Below are positions 1 to 9,925 of a DNA stretch of 64,000 nt, piece after piece. A model generated the notes under the pieces. It had not been told where the DNA came from. It was given only the letters and a program-made list of their open reading frames with translations, and ran no database searches. The position numbers and the translations under genes were made by a program. Every line of letters begins with the position of its first letter. Position 1 is the stretch's first letter. This stretch comes from Stenotrophomonas beteli (GTDB lineage Bacteria; Pseudomonadota; Gammaproteobacteria; Xanthomonadales; Xanthomonadaceae), in assembly GCF_001431665.1 (NCBI RefSeq), contig NZ_LLXV01000039.1, forward strand, positions 1-64,000, written 5' to 3'.

Positions 1-162
1 ATGGATGCGGCGACCGAGCCTCCATGGATGGATTCACGGCGTCCCCCAGCCAACCCACCCTCCCGGCCAGCTCCTGTATCCGGCAACACCACCACCACGG
101 AGGGGCCTCGCCGTTGGCCGGCCCGGCCGGAGGCCCGCCCTCCGCGCGATACAATGGCGCCC

Positions 163-981
163 ATGAACACCCCCCAGGACTCCAGCCTCGGTCGCGAGGT
201 CAGTTACCCGTCGCAGTACGATCCCGGCCTGCTGTTTCCCATCCCCCGCAGCGGCGCCCGCGCCGAGATCGGCCTCGATGACGCCGCGCTGCCGTTCGTG
301 GGCCACGACCGCTGGCACGCCTTCGAGCTGAGCTGGCTCGACCCGCGCGGCAAGCCGCAGGTGGCCGTGGCCACCGTGCAGGTGCCATGCACCTCGCCCC
401 GGCTGATCGAATCGAAGTCGTTCAAGCTGTACCTCAACTCCCTCAACAGCACCCGCATCGACAGCGCCGAAGCACTGCGCGCGCGCGTCGCCGCCGATCT
501 GTCGGCCTGTGCCGGTGCGCCGGTGCAGGTGGAATTCGGCCTGCCGGAACTGCGCGAGGCGCCGTTGGGCGAATCCATCGATGGGCTGGACGTGGGCATC
601 GACTGCTACGGTCCGCCGCAGGCCGACTTCCTTTCTGCCGATGCCGGCGAAGTGGTGGAGGAGACCCTGGTCTCGGCGCTGCTGAAGTCCAACTGCCCGG
701 TCACCGGCCAGCCGGACTGGGCCACGGTCAGCCTGCGTTATCGAGGGCCGAAGATCGACCGCGCCGGCCTGCTGCGCTATCTGGTCAGCTACCGTGAGCA
801 CGCCGAGTTCCACGAACAGTGCGTTGAACGGATCTTCAGCGAGGTGACCGCGCGCTGCCAGCCGCACTGGCTGGAAGTGGAGGCCCGCTACACCCGCCGT
901 GGTGGCCTGGATATCAATCCCTGGCGTGCCAGCCCGGGCATCGCCGCCCCGGCTGCGACCTTCCGCGAACTGCGGCAGTAA
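163..981 (+). CDS. queF: NADPH-dependent 7-cyano-7-deazaguanine reductase QueF
   Basis: This cytoplasmic enzyme reduces the nitrile preQ0 to the amine preQ1 with NADPH in queuosine biosynthesis. The 272-residue product has the long two-domain (E. coli) form. The substrate-binding motif [11 protein letters not shown] lies at residues 83-93 and the catalytic cysteine in [11 protein letters not shown] at about residue 178. The frame is open back to the window edge, but the ATG at 163 gives the family N-terminus MNTPQDSS; the upstream extension is proline- and arginine-rich and unlike QueF. The gene stands alone. Its stop codon lies inside a small inverted repeat (979-997) and a REP palindrome follows. 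Confidence 0.95.
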   Translation: MNTPQDSSLGREVSYPSQYDPGLLFPIPRSGARAEIGLDDAALPFVGHDRWHAFELSWLDPRGKPQVAVATVQVPCTSPRLIESKSFKLYLNSLNSTRIDSAEALRARVAADLSACAGAPVQVEFGLPELREAPLGESIDGLDVGIDCYGPPQADFLSADAGEVVEETLVSALLKSNCPVTGQPDWATVSLRYRGPKIDRAGLLRYLVSYREHAEFHEQCVERIFSEVTARCQPHWLEVEARYTRRGGLDINPWRASPGIAAPAATFRELRQ

Positions 982-1028
982 CCGCCACAGGCGGTTACGG
1001 GTCGTGCCGGCCGCTGGCCGGCACGACC
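979..1028. repeat. Stop-codon hairpin followed by a REP-like palindrome
   Basis: Two perfect dyads sit side by side. TAACCGCC / GGCGGTTA (979-986 and 990-997) contains the queF stop codon. GGTCGTGCCGGCC / GGCCGGCACGACC (1000-1012 and 1016-1028, loop GCT) has the same core as the GTAG-headed repeats at 17787 and 32143, but with GGTC in place of GTAG. There is no T-run, so neither is a canonical intrinsic terminator, although both could end or protect the queF transcript. Confidence 0.7.
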
Positions 1029-1149
1029 GGACACCTTCTCTCCCGATTGTTCAGCCGTCCCCGGGGGCGGCTTCACATCTGCACCATCCCCATTTAACAA
1101 CCTCCATGGCACCGTGCGAATCACGTAGTCATGCAGACGGGAGTTGTGG

Positions 1150-1443
1150 ATGAGTACCGAGAAGAAAGCCGATTTCTCCGGCGTCAGCAGCAGCGTCGAC
1201 AGTACCGCCGAGCAGGTGCCGAAGGCGGACTTCTCCGGCGTCAGCGCCTCGGTGGACAGTACCGCCGACGTTGTCAGCGGCGGCACCTACACCGTGCAGA
1301 AGGGGGACTCGCTGTCGAAGATCGCCAAGCAGCATCTGGGCGACGCCAATGCCTGGAAGAAGATCTTCGAAGCCAACCGCGATGTGCTTGATGACCCGGA
1401 CAAGATCTTCCCGGGCCAGACCCTGAAGCTGCCGCCGAAGTAA
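1150..1443 (+). CDS. Small LysM-domain protein with a duplicated N-terminal peptide
   Basis: The C-terminal half (about residues 47-97) is a LysM peptidoglycan-binding domain: YTVQKGDSLSKIAKQHLGD, then FEANRDVLDDPDKIFPGQTL. The N-terminal half is two near-identical 18-residue units starting KADFSGVS (KADFSGVSSSVDSTAEQV, then KADFSGVSASVDSTADVV). No signal peptide is visible, so binding to peptidoglycan in the periplasm is not assured; the arrangement recalls the LysM part of cytoplasmic YgaU/Kbp, but the BON domain is absent. ATG 1150 is preferred over the in-frame TTG at 1144 because GGGAG lies at 1139-1143. The product is 97 residues and its partner is unknown. Confidence 0.8.
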   Translation: MSTEKKADFSGVSSSVDSTAEQVPKADFSGVSASVDSTADVVSGGTYTVQKGDSLSKIAKQHLGDANAWKKIFEANRDVLDDPDKIFPGQTLKLPPK

Positions 1444-1488
1444 GCCGGCCATCGAACGCCGTCCGACAATCCCTGGGAGGAACCCCGA

Positions 1489-2001
1489 ATGATCAAGACC
1501 ACCCCGCTCCAGACCGCCCTGATCGCCGCCCTGCTGGGCAGCGTCGCCCTGGTCGGTTGCAAGAAGAAGGAAGAGTCGACCGAGACCAACGCCGCTCCGG
1601 CAGCGACCGCCCCGGCCGAACCCGCAGCGCCGGCGCCGATGACCGGCGCACCACCGCCGATGGCCGAGGCCGCCGCAGTCAACGTCTCGTCGGTCACCGT
1701 CGGCAAAACCGCCGCCGCCGACAAGTCGGTTGCGACCACGGCATTGTTCGCACCGAAGGATGACGTCATCGTCTCGGTCAAGACCGACGGCGCCGCCAAC
1801 AACGTCACCGTTGGCGCGAAGCTGACCTACCAGGACGGCCAGGTGGCCGGCGAACAGAACGCCACCCTGAACACCAGTGGCGCGGAAACCACCAACGTCA
1901 CGTTCAAGAATGCAAAGGGCTGGCCGGCGGGCAAGTACCGCGCCGAGGTCACCATCGATGGCAAGGCGGCCGGAACGCCGCAGGAGTTCGAGGTCAAGTA
2001 A
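1489..2001 (+). CDS. Putative lipoprotein of unknown function
   Basis: The 170-residue product begins with a lipoprotein signal: MIKTTPLQ, a hydrophobic stretch, then the lipobox LVGC with the modified cysteine near residue 24, followed by KKKEES. A linker rich in Ala and Pro (about 30-65) leads to a C-terminal beta-rich domain (about 66-170) with repeated valine-threonine strands and the closing sequence KYRAEVTIDGKAAG, which resembles an immunoglobulin-like fold. The start is supported by GGGAGG a few bases upstream. It follows the LysM gene by 45 bases and may be cotranscribed, giving two envelope-type proteins together. It ends at a strong intrinsic terminator. Function not recognised. 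Confidence 0.75.
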   Translation: MIKTTPLQTALIAALLGSVALVGCKKKEESTETNAAPAATAPAEPAAPAPMTGAPPPMAEAAAVNVSSVTVGKTAAADKSVATTALFAPKDDVIVSVKTDGAANNVTVGAKLTYQDGQVAGEQNATLNTSGAETTNVTFKNAKGWPAGKYRAEVTIDGKAAGTPQEFEVK

Positions 2002-2035
2002 GTCCTGCCGACTCTCTCCCGGCAGGGCTCACGAT

Positions 2036-2066
2036 GGACGCAGCCGCGAGGCTGCGTCCTTTTTAT
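2036..2066 (+). terminator. Intrinsic terminator after the lipoprotein gene
   Basis: Perfect 10-bp stem GGACGCAGCC / GGCTGCGTCC (2036-2045 and 2050-2059) with a GCGA tetraloop, followed by TTTTTATT. It closes the LysM-lipoprotein unit. Confidence 0.9.
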
Positions 2067-2152
2067 TGAGCGATGGACAGGCGTGAATGGATCACAGCGT
2101 TGCCGCCGTGCAGTACCGCCGCGTATGGCGTGGCTTTGCCCCGCGCGGCTGA

Positions 2153-4507
<2,355 letters not shown>

Positions 4508-4534
4508 TCCATTGCCGTTCGGCCGTGGCACCGG

Positions 4535-4562
4535 AACCCGCGCTTCGGCGCGGGTTTTCTTT
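4535..4562 (+). terminator. Intrinsic terminator after icd
   Basis: Perfect 9-bp stem AACCCGCGC / GCGCGGGTT (4535-4543 and 4548-4556) with a TTCG tetraloop, followed by TTCTTTT. It lies 28 bases after the icd stop codon. Confidence 0.92.
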
Positions 4563-4570
4563 TGGGCTCC

Positions 4571-4611
4571 GGGGTCAGATCCCTTTTGCCATGCAAAAGG
4601 GATCTGACCCC
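4571..4611. repeat. Perfect 19-bp palindrome of the GGGGTCAGA type
   Basis: The arms are GGGGTCAGATCCCTTTTGC (4571-4589) and its exact complement (4593-4611), with loop CAT. It differs from the GTAG-headed REP family and from the ATCCACGC family seen elsewhere in the window. No T-run follows, so it is not a standard terminator, and the icd terminator is already complete upstream. The rest of the region to 4823 shows no gene. Confidence 0.8.
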
Positions 4612-4823
4612 ATTCGACCCGCGTCCAGAACCGTGACTCCCGTCGGCTGTCGGAATGCCGTCAACGGGGCATGAAACTTGCCCGCGATGGCCGTCGCAGA
4701 AACGACAGGAGGCGGTCCGCAGCCGCCTTTGATCTGAGCAGTCGATCACGACGGTCTTCGTTGGCAATGCCCTAGCCTTGGCGACGCGAGGCCACCGGGG
4801 AGGTGGCCGCACGGGGAACACGG

Positions 4824-5789
4824 ATGGCACGCGTGCTGGTAGTGGGAACCGACATCCAGGGCGAGCAGGCCCTGCTGCAACGACTGCGCCTGGCGTCGGC
4901 ACTGCCGGACGGCCAGATCCGGCGCAGCCAGGATCTGGACGACTGCGACCTGCTGGTCATCCGCGATACGCCGGCACTGCGCAATGCGGCCCAGCGCATG
5001 CGCCAGCAGCGACCGCAGTTGCACTGCTGGATCGAGGACATCGGCGGCCAGCTGCGCGAGGGCGATGGCCACCAGCATGTACTCGACGATGGCGCCATCG
5101 GCCGCGCGCTGCGTGGCATGCAGCTGGCACCGGAGCCCTTGCCCATGCACGCGCCTGCACCGATCCGCCTGGCTGATGGCGCGCACGCCATCACCCGCCT
5201 GCTGCGCGAGCGGCTGCCGCTACGCCAGGGCCAGGCATTGTTGAGTGACGCAGGCGAGCCATTGCTGCTGATGGACCTGGAGCACGACCAGGCCGTACTG
5301 TTGCAGGAACCGGCGAGCGCACTGGTGGAGCGCCTGGCCGATGCCTTCGAACGCCTGCAGCTGGATGCACTGACACCGGCGCGCCTGCAGGCGCTGGGTG
5401 GCGAGCGACCACGCCAGCCGTTGCGGCCGCTGTTGTGGCAATGGGCGCAACGCAGCCGCCATTGGCAGGCACTGGATGAACGCCTGCGCGGTACCTCGGT
5501 AAAGCTGCTGCGCTGGCCCGATTTCCGCGTACTGGGTCACGACCACGATGGCTTCCGCCTGTGCTCGCTGCTGCTCAAGCGCGCGTGCACGGTTGAAGAA
5601 TGCGCGATGCTGCTCGAACTGCCGGCGGCGGCCGTGCGCGATTTCATCCATGCCGCCTACCTGTGTGGCTACGCGCAGCTGCAGGCCGCCGCGGCGACGC
5701 CGATGATGGCGACCGGCGGCACCCGCACCGACAACGGTTTGCTTGCCCGCCTGTGGCGGCACCTGCGCGGGAGCGAGCGCAATGCGTGA
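4824..5789 (+). CDS. Unknown protein, first gene of a GTPase/Roadblock operon
   Basis: I do not recognise this 321-residue protein. Residues 1-100 (MARVLVVGTDIQG, then RRSQDLDDCDLLVIRD) have the alternating hydrophobic strand pattern of a Rossmann or degenerate receiver-like domain. The C-terminal part (about 225-290) contains LRGTSVKLLRWPDFRVLG and EECAMLLELPAAAVRDFIH, which could form a winged-helix-like unit. ATG 4824 is chosen over an in-frame GTG at 4803 because a GGGGAA sequence lies just before it. The gene overlaps the GTPase gene by 8 bases (ATGCGTGA), so the two products are probably made together and may interact. Confidence 0.75.
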   Translation: MARVLVVGTDIQGEQALLQRLRLASALPDGQIRRSQDLDDCDLLVIRDTPALRNAAQRMRQQRPQLHCWIEDIGGQLREGDGHQHVLDDGAIGRALRGMQLAPEPLPMHAPAPIRLADGAHAITRLLRERLPLRQGQALLSDAGEPLLLMDLEHDQAVLLQEPASALVERLADAFERLQLDALTPARLQALGGERPRQPLRPLLWQWAQRSRHWQALDERLRGTSVKLLRWPDFRVLGHDHDGFRLCSLLLKRACTVEECAMLLELPAAAVRDFIHAAYLCGYAQLQAAAATPMMATGGTRTDNGLLARLWRHLRGSERNA

Positions 5790-6330
5790 ACACAAGGTGG
5801 TGGTGCTGGGCGGCATGGGCAGTGGCAAGTCGACGCTGGTGCGCAGCATCGCGGCCGGTGCGGTGGTCGACACCGATGTGGCCAACAGTGATCGCCTCGG
5901 CGCCGACAAGGCCTCCACCACCGTCGCCCTGGACTACGCAGACATCGACCTGCCCAACGGCGAACGCCTGCGTCTCTACGGAACGCCCGGCCAGCAGCGC
6001 TTCGATTTCCTGTGGCCGATCCTGCTGCAGGGTGCCCGTGGCGCAGTGCTGCTGCTGGACGCGCGCCGCGCCGGCCTGGCCAGTGAGCTGGAGGACTACC
6101 TGCAGGTGCTGCAGCCGTTCGCATCATCCCTGGCACTGGTCGTGGCGGTCACCCACCTGGACCAGGCGCCACAGGCCGCGCTGGATGACTGGGCCGCCCG
6201 TGCCTGCCTCGATGACCAGCCGCTGCCACTGCTGGCCGTGGATGCCCGTGACCGCGAACAGGGACTGCTGCTGATGGACGTACTGATGAGCGAAATGGAA
6301 GCGCACGCGCTGGTGGCGGCGCATGGCTGA
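5782..6330 (+). CDS. Small Ras/MglA-like GTPase
   Basis: The 182-residue P-loop GTPase has Walker A GGMGSGKST at residues 10-18, a switch-II/DxxG-type motif YGTPGQQRF near residue 67, and VTHLDQAP near 127 in place of the guanine-specificity motif NKxD. That THLD form matches small bacterial GTPases grouped with MglA-like proteins. Two Roadblock/LC7 genes follow directly, and Roadblock proteins are known partners or activating proteins of such GTPases (MglB for MglA). It overlaps both neighbours by 8 bases. A role in polarity or motility is inference from the family only. Confidence 0.85.
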   Translation: MREHKVVVLGGMGSGKSTLVRSIAAGAVVDTDVANSDRLGADKASTTVALDYADIDLPNGERLRLYGTPGQQRFDFLWPILLQGARGAVLLLDARRAGLASELEDYLQVLQPFASSLALVVAVTHLDQAPQAALDDWAARACLDDQPLPLLAVDARDREQGLLLMDVLMSEMEAHALVAAHG

Positions 6331-6739
6331 CGGGCAGGTGGCCGTGCTGCCCGATGCCGGCCAGCGTGAGCGCCTGCAGCCCCTGCTGCAGGACCTGCAG
6401 CAGCGGGTGGAAGGCGTGCGCACGGTAGTGCTGGCCAGTGTCGATGGCTTCGCCCTGGTCAGCGCCGGCGCCGAGGGACGCGGCGAACGGCTGGCGGCGA
6501 TGACCAGCGCGATGCTGGCACTGGCCGCGGCGGTGGGGCGGGAGCTGGTGCTGGGAGACCTGCAGACGCTGATGCTGGAGGCCGCCGGCGGCAAGGTGTT
6601 GATGCTGGCCATCCAGGCCGAAGGACGCGCACCGCTGCTGCTGATGGCGGCCTGCGACCAGCGCAGCGTGATCGGCCAGGTGCTGTGGCAGAGCAGGGAA
6701 TGTGGCCAGGCGATCCTGGCCGAACTCGGCGGAGCCTGA
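6323..6739 (+). CDS. Roadblock/LC7-domain protein (first copy)
   Basis: The 138-residue product has the Roadblock/LC7 pattern: LQQRVEGVRTVVLASVDGFALVS (about residues 25-47) with the strand-turn ending in SVDGFAL, a helix AAMTSAMLALAAAVGREL, and a later strand KVLMLAIQ. Such proteins dimerise and bind small GTPases, as MglB does MglA. The start ATG overlaps the GTPase stop (ATGGCTGA). It is more divergent from the second copy than a recent duplication would be. Confidence 0.82.
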   Translation: MADGQVAVLPDAGQRERLQPLLQDLQQRVEGVRTVVLASVDGFALVSAGAEGRGERLAAMTSAMLALAAAVGRELVLGDLQTLMLEAAGGKVLMLAIQAEGRAPLLLMAACDQRSVIGQVLWQSRECGQAILAELGGA

Positions 6740-6791
6740 GCCCGGCCGCAGGGGAACAAGGGGCTCGAACCAACATTGAGAGGGGAGCGAC

Positions 6792-7151
6792 GTGGCTGGA
6801 TTGACTGAATCGTTGAACGCACTGATGGGCATCGACGGCGCGCAGGCGGTGGCGCTGGTCGACTACGAGAGTGGCATGTTGCTGGGTGAAGCCGGCACCG
6901 GCATGGACATGGAAGTGGCTGCTGCCGGCAACACCGAAGTGATCCGCGCCAAGATGAAGACCGCCGCGTCGCTGAACCTCAACGACAGCATCGAGGACAT
7001 CCTGATTTCGCTGGGCAAGGCGTACCACATCATGCGCCCGGTGGCGAAGAAGAAAGGCCTGTTCTTCTACATCGTGCTGGACAGGGCCAAGTCCAACCTG
7101 GCGCTGGCGCGGCGCAAGGTGCAGGACGTAGAGACGGAACTGGCGATCTGA
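6792..7151 (+). CDS. Roadblock/LC7-domain protein (second copy)
   Basis: The 119-residue protein has the typical fold order: LNALMGIDGAQAVALVDYES (residues 7-26), a GLLGEAG-like turn (MLLGEAGTG), the helix around VIRAKMKTAASLNL, and YHIMRPVAKKKGLFFYIVLD at about 77-96. GTG 6792 is the start, with a strong GAGGGGAG ribosome-binding site 4 bases before it; this suggests separate, possibly higher, translation than the three overlapping genes upstream. It is the last gene of the operon and is followed by REP elements. Confidence 0.85.
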   Translation: MAGLTESLNALMGIDGAQAVALVDYESGMLLGEAGTGMDMEVAAAGNTEVIRAKMKTAASLNLNDSIEDILISLGKAYHIMRPVAKKKGLFFYIVLDRAKSNLALARRKVQDVETELAI

Positions 7152-7164
7152 GCCATCGGCTCCT

Positions 7165-7260
7165 GTACAGCCGAGCCATGCTCGGCTGCTCATTGCCACT
7201 GTAGAGCCGAGCCATGCTCGGCTGCTTTCAGCCGAAGCAGCCGAGCACGTTCGGCGCTGC
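7165..7260. repeat. Cluster of three GTAG-type REP palindromes
   Basis: Two direct copies with core AGCCGAGC-CAT-GCTCGGCT are present: 7165-7189 (head GTAC) and 7201-7225 (canonical head GTAG). A degenerate inverted copy occupies 7237-7260. They fill the space between the convergent Roadblock and KilA-N genes, where they can act as transcript 3' ends for both. Confidence 0.85.
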
Positions 7261-7262
7261 TT

Positions 7263-8009
7263 TCACTGCGGTGGAAGCAGCAGCGTGGTCACGAACGAAA
7301 GCGCTTCGCTGTCGCGCCTGGCGAAGTACGTATGCGCCTTCTGGGGCAGCCACACTTCGTTGAAATGGCGGCGGAAGTCCTCGTAGAACTCGTTGGGATA
7401 CAGCTTGGCCTGCACCGTCCGGCCATCCGGGTAGGTGTGGTCATACGTGGGCAGTGCATCGGTGTTGACGCCGCGATGATCCCTCAGCCATCTGCAGAAC
7501 AGGCGGCCTTCGGAGATGTCCGGCACCAGCGCCTGCGGGAGCGTATAGCCTGCCTGCTCCAGCGGTGCGATCAGGTTCAATGTCAGCTCGTTGAGCATCG
7601 AAAAATGGGTGTACGGCACCTTCGCACGGTTCTGCATGTAGCGATCGATGTGCACGGGCAGCAGCGCATTGGCGCGACCCTGCTGCCATTCCACCACCCA
7701 CTGCGAGACCTTCACTGCGAACTTGCGCGACAGCCACTGGCCGAGGTGGATGGCGAGGTACGGGTGGATCCAGGTGCCCTGCATGGCCCGGTTCCCACCG
7801 GATACCACGTGGATCAGCTCATTCTCCGACAGCTTCGTCTGCGCCTTGAGCTCCTGCAGGAACTCCTCCGTCGATTTCAGCGCCCGGTAGTCGGACCAGC
7901 GCTTGCCGACGGACTGGCACAGGGCGGTCGCGCTGATGTAACCGTCGCGGGCGCGCTGCGGGATTACGTTGCCTTCCTCCACGCGTGGAATAAAGGTCAT
8001 TTGCTGCAT
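7263..8009 (-). CDS. KilA-N domain protein
   Basis: The 248-residue protein carries a KilA-N DNA-binding domain in its N-terminal half: RARDGYISATALCQSVGKRW at residues 19-38, the helix ALKSTEEFLQEL, and HPYLAIHLGQWLSRKFAVKV about residues 82-101, ending VVEW. The C-terminal half is not recognised. KilA-N proteins are typical of phages and large DNA viruses, yet no other phage gene is nearby, so this looks like a domesticated single gene or relic cargo. It begins ATGCAGCAAATG behind GAGGTGACGC and ends within bases of the REP cluster. Confidence 0.85.
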   Translation of the reverse strand: MQQMTFIPRVEEGNVIPQRARDGYISATALCQSVGKRWSDYRALKSTEEFLQELKAQTKLSENELIHVVSGGNRAMQGTWIHPYLAIHLGQWLSRKFAVKVSQWVVEWQQGRANALLPVHIDRYMQNRAKVPYTHFSMLNELTLNLIAPLEQAGYTLPQALVPDISEGRLFCRWLRDHRGVNTDALPTYDHTYPDGRTVQAKLYPNEFYEDFRRHFNEVWLPQKAHTYFARRDSEALSFVTTLLLPPQ

Positions 8010-8164
8010 GCGTCACCTCGTGCCGTTGTTGGGCCTGAAAGGGTAGGCAGCAGGGAGGCATCGGGTCTGTAGGAATCGTTGCGTTTGTCGCGGCGCGCAG
8101 CGGCCCTACACAAGCCACCCCACGCCAGCGTATGGTGAGGCCGGTCCTTCCGGGTGAGCCCTGC

Positions 8165-9895
8165 ATGTCCGAGCCTGACTTCGATGCCGACATGGCGCCG
8201 CGCGTCGCCGCCGCCATCCGCGATGGTTTCGAGCGGTACCACGCCCGCTTCGCGGCGATCACTGCCCGGGCACGGCAGCGCTTCGAACAGCGTGACTGGG
8301 CGGGTGCGCGCCAGGATGCGGTCGAACGCATCGCGTTGTACGACCTGTGCATTGCCGAACAGATGGATGCACTGCGCCGCCTCGCCGGCGAGGCGATCGG
8401 CGCGCGCGCGCTGTGGCTGCAGGTGCATGCGCAGTACAGCGCACTGCTGCGGGGGCTGATCGACGCCGAACTGTACAAGACCTTCTACAACACGTTGTCG
8501 CGGCGCCTGTTTTCCATCCGTGGCGTGGATCCGGCGCTGGAGTTCATCGCCTTTGATGTCGAGCCGTCCGATGCGATCACTCACCCGGTCGCGCGGCACA
8601 CCTATGCGGTCTCGCCGACGCGGCCGGTGGAGGCTTTTCAGCGCGTGCTGGCCGATTACCGCTTCGACATTCCCTATGCGCACCAGCTGCGCTGCGCGGC
8701 GGCCATCGCTGTGCGCCTGCAGGATGATCTGGCCCACTGGGGCGATACGCCGGTGCGCAGCATCGAGCTGCTCGACACCGTGTTCTACCGGGAGCGCCGC
8801 GCCTACCTGGTCGGCCGGGTGTTCGGCGAGCATCGCTTTTCCCCGTGCGTCATCGCCCTGGTCAACGACGCGCGTGGCCTGCGTGCCGATGCAGTGCTGA
8901 CCCGGCGTCGCGATGTCGCCCACCTGTTCGGCGTGTCACGCAGCTACTTCCAGGCGGACCTGGCCACTGTCGGTGACGCAGTGGTGTTCCTGCGCAGCCT
9001 GCTGCCGGGCAAGCCCATCGACGAGATCTACACGGTGCTGGGGCGTGCCAAGCAGGGCAAGACCGAGCGCTACCGCACCTTCTTCCGCCACTTCAATGAA
9101 CACCCGCAGGAGCGGCTGGTGCACGCCGAAGGCACGCCGGGCATGGTCATGGCGGTGTTCACCCTGCCCAGCTACCCGCTGGTATTCAAGCTGATCCGCG
9201 ACCGCTTCGCCTGGCCCAAGGCCATGTCGCGGCAACAGGTGGAAGAGAAGTACGCACTGGTGTTCAACCTGGATCGCGTCGGCCGCCTGCTCGATGCGCA
9301 GCCCTACCGGCATCTGCGCTTCCCGCGTGGTCGCTTCGCGCCGGCACTGCTGGATGAACTGCTGCAGCAGTGCGCGCAGAGCGTCCGCCTCGATGGCGAT
9401 GAGGTGGAGATCGCGCTGTGCTACGTGCAGCGGCGTTTCCGTCCATTGAACCTGTACCTGCGCGAGCAGGGCGCGGAGGCGGTGCGGGCGGCGGTGCTCG
9501 ATTACGCGCAGGCGATCACCGACATGGCGCGCAACAACATCTTCCCCGGCGACATGCTGCCGAAGAATTTCGGTGTGTCGCGGCATGGCCGTGCCGTGTT
9601 CTACGACTACGACGAACTGTGCCTGGTCAGTGACTGCGTGTTCCGCGCCTGGCCGCAGCCGCGCACGCCCGAAGAGGCGCTGGCCGACGAGCCCTGGTTC
9701 CATGTGGGCGCGCGCGATGTGTTCCCCGAGCGCTTCGGTCCGTTCATGGGCCTGCCTGCCGGCGAGCTGGCCGCCGTGCGCGAGCACTATCGGCATCTGT
9801 TCGATCCGGCGTGGTGGCAGGGCCTGCAGGCGCGCTTCGCCAGTGGTGACTATCCCGATACGCCGCCCTACGCGGCCAGCCACCGCCTGGCGTGA
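8165..9895 (+). CDS. aceK: Isocitrate dehydrogenase kinase/phosphatase AceK
   Basis: This bifunctional enzyme phosphorylates and dephosphorylates isocitrate dehydrogenase, steering carbon between the TCA cycle and the glyoxylate bypass. The 576-residue length matches E. coli AceK (578). Seen are [15 protein letters not shown] and [20 protein letters not shown] in the regulatory half, [20 protein letters not shown] with the ATP-binding lysine segment VFKLIRDRF, and the catalytic region [23 protein letters not shown] 8165 gives the family N-terminus; upstream in-frame codons to 8132 lack support. No aceA or aceB is adjacent, unlike the aceBAK operon of enterics. The only isocitrate dehydrogenase in the window is the monomeric type. 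Confidence 0.95.
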   Translation: MSEPDFDADMAPRVAAAIRDGFERYHARFAAITARARQRFEQRDWAGARQDAVERIALYDLCIAEQMDALRRLAGEAIGARALWLQVHAQYSALLRGLIDAELYKTFYNTLSRRLFSIRGVDPALEFIAFDVEPSDAITHPVARHTYAVSPTRPVEAFQRVLADYRFDIPYAHQLRCAAAIAVRLQDDLAHWGDTPVRSIELLDTVFYRERRAYLVGRVFGEHRFSPCVIALVNDARGLRADAVLTRRRDVAHLFGVSRSYFQADLATVGDAVVFLRSLLPGKPIDEIYTVLGRAKQGKTERYRTFFRHFNEHPQERLVHAEGTPGMVMAVFTLPSYPLVFKLIRDRFAWPKAMSRQQVEEKYALVFNLDRVGRLLDAQPYRHLRFPRGRFAPALLDELLQQCAQSVRLDGDEVEIALCYVQRRFRPLNLYLREQGAEAVRAAVLDYAQAITDMARNNIFPGDMLPKNFGVSRHGRAVFYDYDELCLVSDCVFRAWPQPRTPEEALADEPWFHVGARDVFPERFGPFMGLPAGELAAVREHYRHLFDPAWWQGLQARFASGDYPDTPPYAASHRLA

Positions 9896-9925
9896 TCGCC
9901 GTCGGCGCAGGCCGCCGCTGTCGTC

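Noticed and set aside
1..162. N-terminal extension of QueF from the first base of the window
   Set aside because: The extension is Pro/Arg-rich and unlike the family; ATG 163 restores the normal N-terminus and length.
4571..4611. 19-bp palindrome as the icd terminator
   Set aside because: A canonical terminator with TTCG loop and T-tract already lies at 4535-4562, and the palindrome has no T-run after it.
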